A stretch of DNA of 64,000 nucleotides from Lamellibrachia satsuma (lineage: Eukaryota > Annelida > Polychaeta > Sabellida > Siboglinidae), in assembly GCA_033239005.1 (NCBI GenBank), contig BSQZ01000109.1, positions 310,001 through 374,000 of the forward strand, read 5' to 3'. Shown here piece by piece: positions 45,301-56,555 of this stretch. Each line of letters begins with the position of its first letter. Position 1 is the first letter of the stretch. The notes under the pieces are model-generated. The model had not been told where the DNA came from. It did not search any database and worked only from the letters and a program-made list of their open reading frames with translations. Both the position numbers and the translations under genes were made by a program.

Positions 45301-48300
45301 ATGTATTACTTTGTCGAATTTGTGGAAAGTGACGCAAAGGAAATTGAGCTTTTGCCAGAATGTTGGCTGACCAAAAGTGGTGGTTGCTTTTGGCCACCCT
45401 TTAAGCAAATTACAAAGGCCATTAAAACTTGCCAGTCACCAGATGGCAACTGACAAGTCTACAGGGTATGGAAACTGTGCACAGCATGTGAGAATAGGCT
45501 TGTTTATTTTATTCTTTCAAACTTTTCCATGGCTACCCAACTTGTGAAGTACACAGACTACTAGTGGCACCTGTGGCTGTGGGATCTGACCAATGGGAAA
45601 TGTTTATGTTTTACTCTCTATAGTCATACAGACACTGGGAGACTGTCAACTGTACAAAAATACATTGTTTCTACAGTTCCAAATAAAAAAATGTATCCTT
45701 GTCATCATTATATAGTAAAGTATCAAGAGAATGTAAGTCAGTTTATCAATAGCATACCTATTTAAATCCCATATGTTTTAATGTGTCATTATATGTAACT
45801 GGAGAAAATATGGTTTGGTTTAAATAACCTTGAGCAACAATCATCCTCAATGTGTGGATTATTTGATAGATATTACGAGATGGTTGTGGATAAACACAGA
45901 AATATAATATGCTTCTGTTGTGGTTTAACAGCTACTTATGAGATCGGTTGCAACCAATTACCAGAGACTGAGCATACCTCAGATCTGCATCCGATGAAGG
46001 AACCAAGCTTTCGCGGGAGAGGAAAAAGAGACCGTAAGTTTAAAATCACATCCAAACTATATGCAGTGTACCATATGAGTGACTATCACTTGAGCCAGTA
46101 TATGGTCACCAGTATAAAAACTAAGCAAAAGGGAATTCTACAGGGCACATATCTGGGACACTTCATTCACCCTAAATATATCATTTATACTTAATTTTTT
46201 GAATATGGAAACAAAACATTTGAGCTTCATCCACAATGAAGCCATCGTGATCACGTCCGTAATCACGATGGCTTTGTTGAAGTCATCGTGATTACTGACT
46301 TGAGATGGGGATATTATTACAAGTCAGCAATGACGCCATCGTGATTACTGACTTGAGATAGGGGACATTATTACAAGTCAGCAATGAGGCCATCGTGATT
46401 ACGGACTTGAGACAGGGGACATTATTACAAGTCAACAATGAGGCCATTGTGATTACGGACTTGAGACAGGGGACAAGTCAACAAGCAAGAAACTGAATAA
46501 CCATAATAGCTCAACCAATCAATGTTCACATCTTCACACACATACACAGCACCCTCATCCGGTATATTCTCAACATTTTATTCAATATGCTTGTCCATGT
46601 TCTGTTTACATTTTAGAAAGCTTGGTATGTTACAACTACACTTTCACCCCACTTCAATGATGAGTAAGCCACTCCAGTACCATATGACAACCACACTTTC
46701 ACCCCACTTCAATGATGAGTCAGTCATTCCAGTACCATATGACAACCACACTTTCACCCCACTTCAATGATGAGTCAGTCATTCCAGTACCATATGACAA
46801 CCACACTTTCACCCCACTTCAATGATGAGTCAGTCATTCCAGTACCATATGACAACCACACTTTCACCCCACTTCAATGATGAGTCAGTCATTCCAGTAC
46901 CATATGACAACCACACTTTCACCCCACTTCAATGATGACCCAGTCATTCCAGTACCATATGACAACCACTCTTTCACCCCACTTCAGTGATGAGTTACTC
47001 ATTCCAGTACCATATGACAACCACACTTTCACCCCACTTCAATAATGACCCAGTCATTCCAGTACCATATGACACCCACACTTTCACCCCACTCCAGTGA
47101 TGAATCAGTCATTCCAGTACCATTTGACAACCACACATTCACCCCACTTCAATGATGAGTCAGTCATTCCAGTACCATATGACAACCACACTTTCACCCC
47201 ACTTCAATGATGAGTCAGTCATTCCAGTACCATATGACAACCACACTTTCACCCCACTTCAGTGATGAGTCAGTCATTCCAGTACCATATGACAACCACG
47301 CTTTCACCCCACTTCAATGATGAGTCAGTCATTCCAGTACCATATGACAACCACACTTTCACCCCACTTCAATGATGAGTTAGTCATTCCAGTACCATAT
47401 GACAACCACACTTTCACCTCACTTCAATGATGACCCAGTCATTCCAGTACCATATGACAACCACACTTTCACCCCACTTCAGTGATGAGTCAGTCAGTCC
47501 AGTACCATATCACAACCACACTTTCACCCCACTTCAGTGATGAGTCAGTCATTCCAGTACCATATGACAACCACACTTTCACCCCACTTCAATGAAGAGT
47601 CAGTCATTCCAGTACCATATGACAACCACACTTTCACCCCACTTCAATGATGAGTCAGTCATTCCAGTACCATATGACAACCACACTTTCACCCCACTTC
47701 AATGATGACCCAGTCATTCCAGTACCATATGACAACCACTCTTTCACCCCACTTCAGTGATGAGTCAGTCATTCCAGTACCATATGACAACCACACTTTC
47801 ACCCCACTTCAATGATGAGTTACTCATTCCAGTACCATATGACAACCACACTTTCACCCCACTTCAATGATGACCCAGTCATTCCAGTACCATATGACAC
47901 CCACACTTTCACCCCACTCCAGTGATGAATCAGTCATTCCAGTACCATATGACAACCACACTTTCACCCCACTTCAATGAAGAGTCAGTCATTCCAGTAC
48001 CATATGACAACCACACTTTCACCCCACTTCAATGATGAGTCAGTCATTCCAGTACCATATGACAACCACACTTTCACCCCACTTCAATGATGAGTCAGTC
48101 ATTCCAGTACCATATGACAACCACACTTTCACCCCACTTCAATGATGACCCAGTCATTCCAGTACCATATGACAACCACACTTTCACCCCACTTCAGTGA
48201 TGAGTCAGTCATTCCAGTACCATATGACAACCACACTTTCACCCCACTTCAACGATGAGCCAGTCATTCCAGTACCATAATTATGACAACCACACTTTCA

Positions 48301-51300
48301 CCCCACTTCAGTGATGAGTCAGTCATTCCAGTACCATATGACAACCACACTTTCACCCCACTTCAATGATGAACCAGTCATTCCAGTACCATATGACAAC
48401 CACACTTTCACCCCACTTCAATGATGAACCAGTCATTCCAGTACCATATGACAACCACACTTTCACCGTACACTCATTCCAACTTCAACACCTCGATCCA
48501 GCACACCTACAAATGCTACCCCAAGAATGACAACACCAGTACAAGGAACATCAACATGTAGTGCACCAACACCTTCCACATCAAGAACTCTTCCAACACA
48601 TTCCACATGTGCACCAACACCTTCCACATCAAGAACTCTTCCAACACATTCCACATGTAGAACACCAACACCTTCCACATCAATAACTCTTCCAACACAT
48701 TTCACATGTAGAACACCAACACCTTCCACATCAAGAACTTTACCAACACATTCCACATGTAGTACACCGACATCTTCAACGTCAAGAGCTTTTCCAACAC
48801 ATTCCACGTGTAGTACACCGACACCTTCCATGTCAAGAGCTCTTCCAACACATTCCACATGTACACCAACACCTTCCACATCAAGAGCTTTTCCAATACA
48901 TTCCACATGTAGTACACCGACACCTTCCACATCCAGAGTTCTTCCAACACATTCCACATGTAGTACACCGACACCTTCCACGTCAAGAGCTTTTCCAACA
49001 CATTCCATATGTAGTACACCGACACCTTCCACATCAAGAGTTCTTCCAACACATTCCACATGTAGTACACCGACACGTTCCACGTCAAGAACTCTTCCAA
49101 CACATTCCACATGTAGTACACCGATACCTTTCACAACAAGAACTCTTCCAACACTTTCCACATGTAGTACACTGACACCTTCCACGTGAAGAGCTCTTCC
49201 AACACATTCCACATGTAGTACATGGATACCTTCTACGACAAGAACTCTTCCAACACATTCCACATGTAGTACACCGACACCTTCCACGTGAAGAGCTCTT
49301 CCAACACATTCCACATGTAGTACATGGATACCTTCTACGACAAGAACTCTTCCAACACATTCCACATGTAGTACACCGACACCTTCCACGTCAAGAACTC
49401 TTCCAACACATTCCACATGTAGTACACCAACACCTTTCACGTCAACAGCTCTTCCAACACATTCTATCCATCCGTCAACTCCTCAGCAAGTTCCAGCCAG
49501 TAGCGGCAGCATGACAACACTCAGATCATGTGCAGGTAAGTGTTGATTGTAGCAACATGAATGGCTCACTTAAGTTAAGTAGTGTAACTCTTTACCAGTA
49601 GCAGAGTTAACCAACATTTGACAGCTCTAAGTAATTACTATGGTAGTCTTTATGTCATGGCATGTGTCTACTATTGTGTGACAAAAGATGTTAATATTTG
49701 TAAAATAGTATTAAAGTTATAAATAAAGGAGACACACGTATATAGAAATGGGAAAGTATCTTTTTAATGCCCTGTGATATACAATGCTCTCAATCTGTAA
49801 TTAGGAATTTAGTTTATAGATTTATATATTAGCTACAACTTGCGTTTTTCATCCACAATACGTAAAACCTGGAACAAGCTATCTATTATATCTGAATGTG
49901 ACAGAAACAACTGTATATAAATGTTTACAACAGTACATTACTGTGTATTATGTTTAATGTCTGCGCTAATATATGGAACTCAGATCACATGTATGATGTA
50001 TATATGTGCTCGGTTTAGTCTGGATTAAAGATATTGTATTGAATTTGTTTGTTTACATATTGAAAGTAATTCACTTTTGAAATTCCCCCTTTGCCATATG
50101 AGAATGCATACACACCATGCACTCAGCAGAGCGGGCGTGCATGCGTACGTGTGTGCGTTACAAAAAAAATAATAAAAAAATAATAAACAGTCACTTCTGT
50201 ATCTGCAGTTTCGCCCGTTGAACTGGCACTGGTTGCGGTGATGGAGAGATTCGTTCAGCAGGTAGAGCACAACGGCTGTATGATTGCCCAGAACAATGTG
50301 CTCCTGCAACAACTTGCTGGGAGGGTGGTACCAATACAACAACTTGCTGGGAGGGGTGGTACCTATACAACAACTTGCTGGGAGGGGTGGTACCAATACA
50401 ACAACTTGCTGGGAGGGGTGGTACCAATACAACAACTTGCTGGGAGGGGTGGTACCAATACAACAACTTGCTGGGAGGGGTGGTACCAATACAACAACTT
50501 GCTGGGAGGGGTGGTACCTATACAACAACTTGCTGGGAAGGGTGGTACCAATACAACAACTTGCTGGGAAGGGTGGTACCAATACAACAACTTGCTGGGA
50601 AGGGTGGTACCAATACAACAACTTGCTGGGAAGGGTGGTACCAATACAACAACTTGCTGGGAGGGGTGGTACCAATACAACAACTTGTTGGGAGGGGTGG
50701 TACCAATACAACAACTTGCTGGGAGGGGTGGTACCAATACGACAAACACGTCAGCCGATCTTCCAACTGGCATCACCCTTCCCATTACATCCTTGGAGGA
50801 TCTGCAGGCCGTAGAGACAATTCTGCAGGACAAGACTGCCATCAAACAGATGGTGAGCTATTTGGTATACAACCGTGCGTGCGTGCGTGTGCGTGCGTGT
50901 ACTTGCACATAGACTGAGTAGTGCATTAGTGTTGTTATTTTAGATGCTTGGTGGTCAGTGTGATTGGTATCCAAACAATAGATTCATTGTACCAGATGAA
51001 ACAATCCTTGCTATTTTTCTTATTAGCTACTTTGCTATTTTCTTTCTTCCATCCTTAGCTAAGTCCTCATGAGGACAAGACAAAAGCTGCGAGCATATGC
51101 CTTCTGACATATAGATTGTCAAGATACCTGCATGGCCACCTTGTAAATAGACAGCCAAGTTTAAGCCTTCAGGGATTCTAGAGCTCAAAATACTGGATAG
51201 ACTTGATAGACCCTGTGTACCCAATATCATTTTAAACTTCTCGAAAAGAGTAAACCCATTTTCACTTAGAATGTTCAATTATAACTTCATTTAATCTTAA

Positions 51301-54300
51301 TAAATTTATTTCTTATGGACAGTTTTAGATTGATACACTTGCACCCACGAAACAGTTCCCTAGGGTTAAATGGTTCCAATCTAATACATGTATATCATGC
51401 ATGACTTAGATGTCAATTATTGTCTTTCATAGTAAAACAAAACAGTTCCCTAGGGTTAAATGGTTCCAATCTAATACATGTATATCATGCATGACTTAGA
51501 TGTCAATTATTGTCTTTCATAGTAAAACAAAACAGTTCCCTAGGGTTAAATGGTTCCAATCTAATACATGTATATCATGCATGACTTAGATGTCAATTAT
51601 TGTCTTTCTTAGTAAAACAAAACAGTTCCCTAGGGTTAAATGGTTCCAATCTAATACATGTATATCATGCATGACTTAGATGTCAATTATTGTCTTTCAT
51701 AGTAAAACAAAACAGTTCCCTAGGGTTAAATGGTTCCAATCTAATACATGTATATCATGCATGACTTAGATGTCACTTATTGTCTTTCTTAGTAAAACAA
51801 AACAGTTCCCTAGGGTTAAATGGTTCCAATCTAATACATGTATATCATGCATGACTTAGATGTCACTTATTGTCTTTCTTAGTAAAACAAAACAGTTCCC
51901 TAGGGTTAAATGGTTCCAATCTAATACATGTATATCATGCATGACTTAGATGTCACTTATTGTCTTTCTTAGTAAAACAAAACAGTTCCCTAGGGTTAAA
52001 TGGTTCCAATCTAATACATGTATATCATGCATGACTTAGATGTCAATTATTGTCTTTCTTAGTAAAACAAAACAGTTCCCTAGGGTTAAATGGTTCCAAT
52101 CTAATACATGTATATCATGCATGACTTAGATGTCAATTATTGTCTTTCTTAGTAAAACAAAACAGTTCCCTAGGGTTAAATGGTTCCAATCTAATACATG
52201 TATATCATGCATGACTTAGATGTCAATTATTGTCTTTCTTAGTAAAACAAAACAGTTCCCTAGGGTTAAATGGTTCCAATCTAATACATGTATATCATGT
52301 ATGACTTAGATGTCAATTATTGTCTTTCTTAGTAAAACAAAACAGTTCCCTAGGGTTAAATGGTTCCAATCTAATACATGTATATCATGCATGACTTAGA
52401 TGTCAATTATTGTCTTTCATAGTAAAACAAAACAGTTCCCTAGGGTTAAATGGTTCCAATCTAATACATGTATATCATGCATGACTTAGATGTCAATTAT
52501 TGTCTTTCATAGTAAAACAAAACAGTTCCCTAGGGTTAAATGGTTCCAATCTAATACATGTATATCATGCATGACTTAGATGTCAATTATTGTCTTTCAT
52601 AGTAAAACAAAACAGTTCCCTAGGGTTAAATGGTTCCAATCTAATACATGTATATCATGCATGACTTAGATGTCAATTATTGTCTTTCATAGTAAAACAA
52701 AACAGTTCCCTAGGGTTAAATGGTTCCAATCTAATACATGTATATCATGCATGACTTAGATGTCAATTATTGTCTTTCATAGTAAAACAAAACAGTTCCC
52801 TAGGGTTAAATGGTTCCAATCTAATACATGTATATCATGCATGACTTAGATGTCAATTATTGTCTTTCATAGTAAAACAAAACAGTTCCCTAGGGTTAAA
52901 TGGTTCCAATCTAATACATGTATATCATGCATGACTTAGATGTCAATTATTGTCTTTCATAGTAAAACAAAACAGTTCCCTAGGGTTAAATGGTTCCAAT
53001 CTAATACATGTATATCATGTATGACTTAGATGTCAATTATTGTCTTTCATAGTAAAACAAAACAGTTCCCTAGGGTTAAATGGTTCCAATCTAATACATG
53101 TATATCATGCATGACTTAGATGTCAATTATTGTCTTTCATAGTAAAACAAAACAGTTCCCTAGGGTTAAATGGTTCCAATCTAATACATGTATATCATGC
53201 ATAACTTAGATGTCAATTATTGTCTTTCATAGTAAAACAAAACAGTTCCCTAGGGTTAAATGGTTCCAATCTAATACATGTATATCATGCATGACTTAGA
53301 TGTCAATTATTGTCTTTCATAGTAAAACAAAACAGTTCCCTAGGGTTAAATGGTTCCAATCTAATACATGTATATCATGCATGACTTAGATGTCAATTAT
53401 TGTCTTTCTTAGTAAAACAAAACAGTTCCCTAGGGTTAAATGGTTCCAATCTAATACATGTATATCATGCATGACTTAGATGTCAATTATTGTCTTTCAT
53501 AGTAAAACAAAACAGTTCCCTAGGGTTAAATGGTTCCAATCTAATACATGTATATCATGCATAACTTAGATGTCAATTATTGTCTTTCATAGTAAAACAA
53601 AACAGTTCCCTAGGGTTAAATGGTTCCAATCTAATACATGTATATCATGCATGACTTAGATGTCAATTATTGTCTTTCTTAGTAAAACAAAACAGTTCCC
53701 TAGGGTTAAATGGTTCCAATCTAATACATGTATATCATGTATGACTTAGATGTCAATTATTGTCTTTCATAGTAAAACAAAACAGTTCCCTAGGGTTAAA
53801 TGGTTCCAATCTAATACATGTATATCATGTATGACTTAGATGTCACTTATTGTCTTTCATAGTAAAACAAAACAGTTCCCTAGGGTTAAATGGTTCCAAT
53901 CTAATACATGTATATCATGCATGACTTAGATGTCAATTATTGTCTTTCTTAGTAAAACAAAACAGTTCCCTAGGGTTAAATGGTTCCAATCTAATACATG
54001 TATATCATGCATGACTTAGATGTCAATTATTGTCTTTCATAGTAAAACAAAACAGTTCCCTAGGGTTAAATGGTTCCAATCTAATACATGTATATCATGC
54101 ATGACTTAGATGTCAATTATTGTCTTTCATAGTAAAACAAAACAGTTCCCTAGGGTTAAATGGTTCCAATCTAATACATGTATATCATGCATGACTTAGA
54201 TGTCAATTATTGTCTTTCATAGTAAAACAAAACAGTTCCCTAGGGTTAAATGGTTCCAATCTAATACATGTATATCATGTATGACTTAGATGTCACTTAT

Positions 54301-56278
54301 TGTCTTTCATAGTAAAACAAAACAGTTCCCTAGGGTTAAATGGTTCCAATCTAATACATGTATATCATGTATGACTTAGATGTCACTTATTGTCTTTCAT
54401 AGTAAAACAAAACAGTTCCCTAGGGTTAAATGGTTCCAATCTAATACATGTATATCATGCATGACTTAGATGTCAATTATTGTCTTTCTTAGTAAAACAA
54501 AACAGTTCCCTAGGGTTAAATGGTTCCAATCTAATACATGTATATCATGCATGACTTAGATGTCAATTATTGTCTTTCATAGTAAAACAAAACAGTTCCC
54601 TAGGGTTAAATGGTTCCAATCTAATACATGTATATCATGCATGACTTAGATGTCAATTATTGTCTTTCATAGTAAAACAAAACAGTTCCCTAGGGTTAAA
54701 TGGTTCCAATCTAATACATGTATATCATGCATGACTTAGATGTCACTTATTGTCTTTCATAGTAAAACAAAACAGTTCCCTAGGGTTAAATGGTTCCAAT
54801 CTAATACATGTATATCATGCATGACTTAGATGTCAATTATTGTCTTTCATAGTAAAACAAAACAGTTCCCTAGGGTTAAATGGTTCCAATCTAATACATG
54901 TATATCATGCATGACTTAGATGTCAATTATTGTCTTTCTTAGTAAAACAAAACAGTTCCCTAGGGTTAAATGGTTCCAATCTAATACATGTATATCATGC
55001 ATGACTTAGATGTCACTTATTGTCTTTCATAGTAAAACAAAACAGTTCCCTAGGGTTAAATGGTTCCAATCTAATACATGTATATCATGCATGACTTAGA
55101 TGTCAATTATTGTCTTTCTTAGTAAAACAAAACAGTTCCCTAGGGTTAAATGGTTCCAATCTAATACATGTATATCATGCATGACTTAGATGTCAATTAT
55201 TGTCTTTCTTAGTAAAACAAAACAGTTCCCTAGGGTTAAATGGTTCCAATCTAATACATGTATATCATGCATGACTTAGATGTCAATTATTGTCTTTCTT
55301 AGTAAAACAAAACAGTTCCCTAGGGTTAAATGGTTCCAATCTAATACATGTATATCATGCATGACTTAGATGTCAATTATTGTCTTTCTTAGTAAAACAA
55401 AACAGTTCCCTAGGGTTAAATGGTTCCAATCTAATACATGTATATCATGCATGACTTAGATGTCAATTATTGTCTTTCTTAGTAAAACAAAACAGTTCCC
55501 TAGGGTTAAATGGTTCCAATCTAATACATGTATATCATGCATGACTTAGATGTCAATTATTGTCTTTCTTAGTAAAACAAAACAGTTCCCTAGGGTTAAA
55601 TGGTTCCAATCTAATACATGTATATCATGCATAACTTAGATGTCACTTATTGTCTTTCTTAGTAAAACAAAACAGTTCCCTAGGGTTAAATGGTTCCAAT
55701 CTAATACATGTATATCATGCATGACTTAGATGTCAATTATTGTCTTTCTTAGTAAAACAAAACAGTTCCCTAGGGTTAAATGGTTCCAATCTAATACATG
55801 TATATCATGCATGACTTAGATGTCAATTATTGTCTTTCTTAGTAAAACAAAACAGTTCCCTAGGGTTAAATGGTTCCAATCTAATACATGTATATCATGC
55901 ATAACTTAGATGTCACTTATTGTCTTTCTTAGTAAAACAAAACAGTTCCCTAGGGTTAAATGGTTCCAATCTAATACATGTATATCATGCATGACTTAGA
56001 TGTCAATTATTGTCTTTCTTAGTAAAACAAAACAGTTCCCTAGGGTTAAATGGTTCCAATCTAATACATGTATATCATGTATAACTTAGATGTCACTTAT
56101 TGTCTTTCATAGTAAAACAAAATATATTGTGTCCTTGTTTGATAGATCAGTGCACTATCCTTCATTGGAGGGACAACGGCAGTGAACACAGTGAGACACA
56201 TAATGACTAACCACAACAAAGTAGTGCAACTGGAGAGGAAACAACAACAAGTTTGCCTTCTCCAGACTGAAGTTGTGA
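45301..56278 (+). CDS. DUF4806-domain gene, paralog 2, at least five exons with arrays in exons and introns
   Basis: Exon 1 (45,301-45,487) encodes MYYFVEFVESDAKEIELLPE, CWLTKSGGCFWPPFK, an in-frame TGA at 45,451, then QVYRVWKLCTA, with donor T|GTGAGA. Exon 2 (45,932-46,033) follows TTTAACAG and encodes TYEIGCNQLPETEHTSDLHP ... RGRGKRD, donor C|GTAAGT. The phases match. A Thr/Ser/Pro-rich exon ends at CAG|GTAAGT (49,535). Exon 50,209-50,852 encodes ELALVAVMERFVQQVEHNGC, QNNVLLQQLAG, the 31-bp array, then LPTGITLPITSLEDLQAVET, donor ATG|GTGAGC. The last exon (56,146-56,278) encodes ISALSFIGGTTAVNTVRHIM, a frameshift, then NWRGNNNKFAFSRLKL and a stop. Order and motifs fit DUF4806 genes. One stop, two TGAs in the Thr-rich exon and one frameshift suggest a decaying copy; 3' splice sites of the middle exons are partly inferred. 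Confidence 0.68.
46063..46163 (+). repeat. ~102-bp dispersed repeat, copy 2
   Basis: Partner of 33,741-33,842, located 30 bp after the exon 2 donor of DUF4806 paralog 2. The 114-codon frame 45,850-46,194 spans exon 2 plus this repeat and is not a separate gene. Confidence 0.8.
46230..46490. repeat. ~54-bp degenerate repeat with a hairpin
   Basis: Four or so copies of GCCATCGTGATTACTGACTT + GAGATAGGGGACATTATTAC and trailing bases. At 46,243-46,274 GCCATCGTGAT is followed after 10 bases by ATCACGATGGC, a perfect 11-bp stem. Confidence 0.85.
46655..48465. repeat. 55-bp array, about 33 copies, before the Thr-rich exon
   Basis: The unit CAGTCATTCCAGTACCATAT + GACAACCACACTTTCACCCC + ACTTCAATGATGAGT is more diverse than the other arrays (AAGAGT, GACCC, TTACTC variants). 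Each unit contains a possible acceptor, TCATTCCAG|TACC. The last copy runs directly into the start of the Thr/Pro-rich exon, so the array may again sit on an intron-exon junction; that point is not proven. Confidence 0.93.
48560..49470 (+). repeat. 51-bp array, about 18 copies, Thr/Ser/Pro-rich coding repeat
   Basis: Each unit encodes 17 residues of the type STSRTLPTHSTCSTPTP, mucin-like. The frame is open from 48,527 to 49,189, where a TGA arises from CACGTGAAG in place of CACGTCAAG. The same change recurs near 49,292, and the frame is then open to the CAG|GTAAGT donor at 49,535. One or two units are 48 or 45 bp. It belongs to the middle exon of DUF4806 paralog 2. Minus-strand frames (325 codons) are shadows. 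Confidence 0.92.
49536..50208 (+). other. Intron of DUF4806 paralog 2
   Basis: Bounded by CAG|GTAAGT at 49,535/49,536 and TCTGCAG at 50,202-50,208. The phase (one base before, two after) is consistent with joining RSCA|VSPVELAL. The interior is AT-rich with no repeats beyond an A-rich tract near 50,161. Confidence 0.6.
50305..50742 (+). repeat. 31-bp array, 14 copies, inside a DUF4806 exon
   Basis: The unit AACAACTTGCTGGGAGGGGT + GGTACCAATAC is not divisible by 3, so copies rotate through VVPIQQLAGRG, GTNTTTCWEGW and YQYNNLLGG readings, all open. The first unit is 30 bp. The net length keeps the exon frame from LLQQLAG to the DUF4806 start LPTGITLP, giving a continuous open frame from 50,209 through 50,852. 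Confidence 0.97.
50853..51350 (+). other. Intron 5' part of DUF4806 paralog 2
   Basis: It starts GTGAGC, with a short GTGCGTGCGT tract near 50,875-50,905. No coding evidence. Confidence 0.5.
51351..56122. repeat. 90-bp array, 53 copies, intronic, with no length variation
   Basis: The unit AACAGTTCCCTAGGGTTAAA + TGGTTCCAATCTAATACATG + TATATCATGCATGACTTAGA and 30 more bases repeats with the same phase for 4.77 kb and no indel. Variation is confined to a few sites: CAT/CTT before AGTAAAAC, CAATT/CACTT, GCATGAC/GTATGAC/GCATAAC. It fills the last intron of DUF4806 paralog 2 and ends 24 bp before the acceptor at 56,145. Confidence 0.98.
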
Positions 56279-56554
56279 GATGTTGTTTAAACTTTTGAAG
56301 TTCATCTGTTTGAGATGTTGGTGAAGAGCAACGGCTACATTTGACTCTGAAGTCTGTGCTTAAAAGATTCTCAAGCATGTATTTAATTTATGGAGTTTAC
56401 TTAGTTTGTTAGCATTTTGCTTATTTTTTGTTCTATGAAAATGTAATATACCCCACAATAAACAGAAATACACTAATGGTGGATGCATCGGAATCCCTGC
56501 ACTCAGGATGTAAACAACACAGATGTTGAGTGCACCCTGAAACAATGGCTGCGA
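56279..56554. other. Short stretch after the DUF4806 stop
   Basis: Presumably 3' UTR and spacer of DUF4806 paralog 2. ATAAA- and AATAAA-like signals are present (AATAAACAG near 56,457). Minus-strand frames here are unsupported. Confidence 0.4.
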
Positions 56555-56555
56555 T

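Noticed and set aside
43904..45397. 497- and 412-codon minus-strand frames (QHTYTIPQTLDIVLDPLIL type)
   Set aside because: Antisense shadows of the 57-bp array in the transposase. The sense frame joins recognisable transposase C-terminal sequence.
33741..46163. The two ~102-bp direct repeats as LTRs of a retroelement
   Set aside because: They are short, lack TG...CA ends, and enclose a DNA-transposon gene and DUF4806 exons instead of gag-pol.
45850..46194. Independent 114-codon gene
   Set aside because: Its central part is exon 2 of the DUF4806 gene with good splice sites, and its end is a dispersed repeat also found at 33.7 kb.
48463..49440. 325-codon minus-strand frame (VLHVECVGRVLDVEGVG type)
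   Set aside because: Antisense of the Thr/Pro-rich array. The plus strand has the splice donor and joins the DUF4806 gene.
51351..56122. CRISPR array or telomeric repeat (regular spacing, TAGGGTTA motif)
   Set aside because: There are no unique spacers: the whole 90-bp unit repeats. The TAGGGTTA occurs once per unit and is not tandem. The context is a eukaryotic intron.
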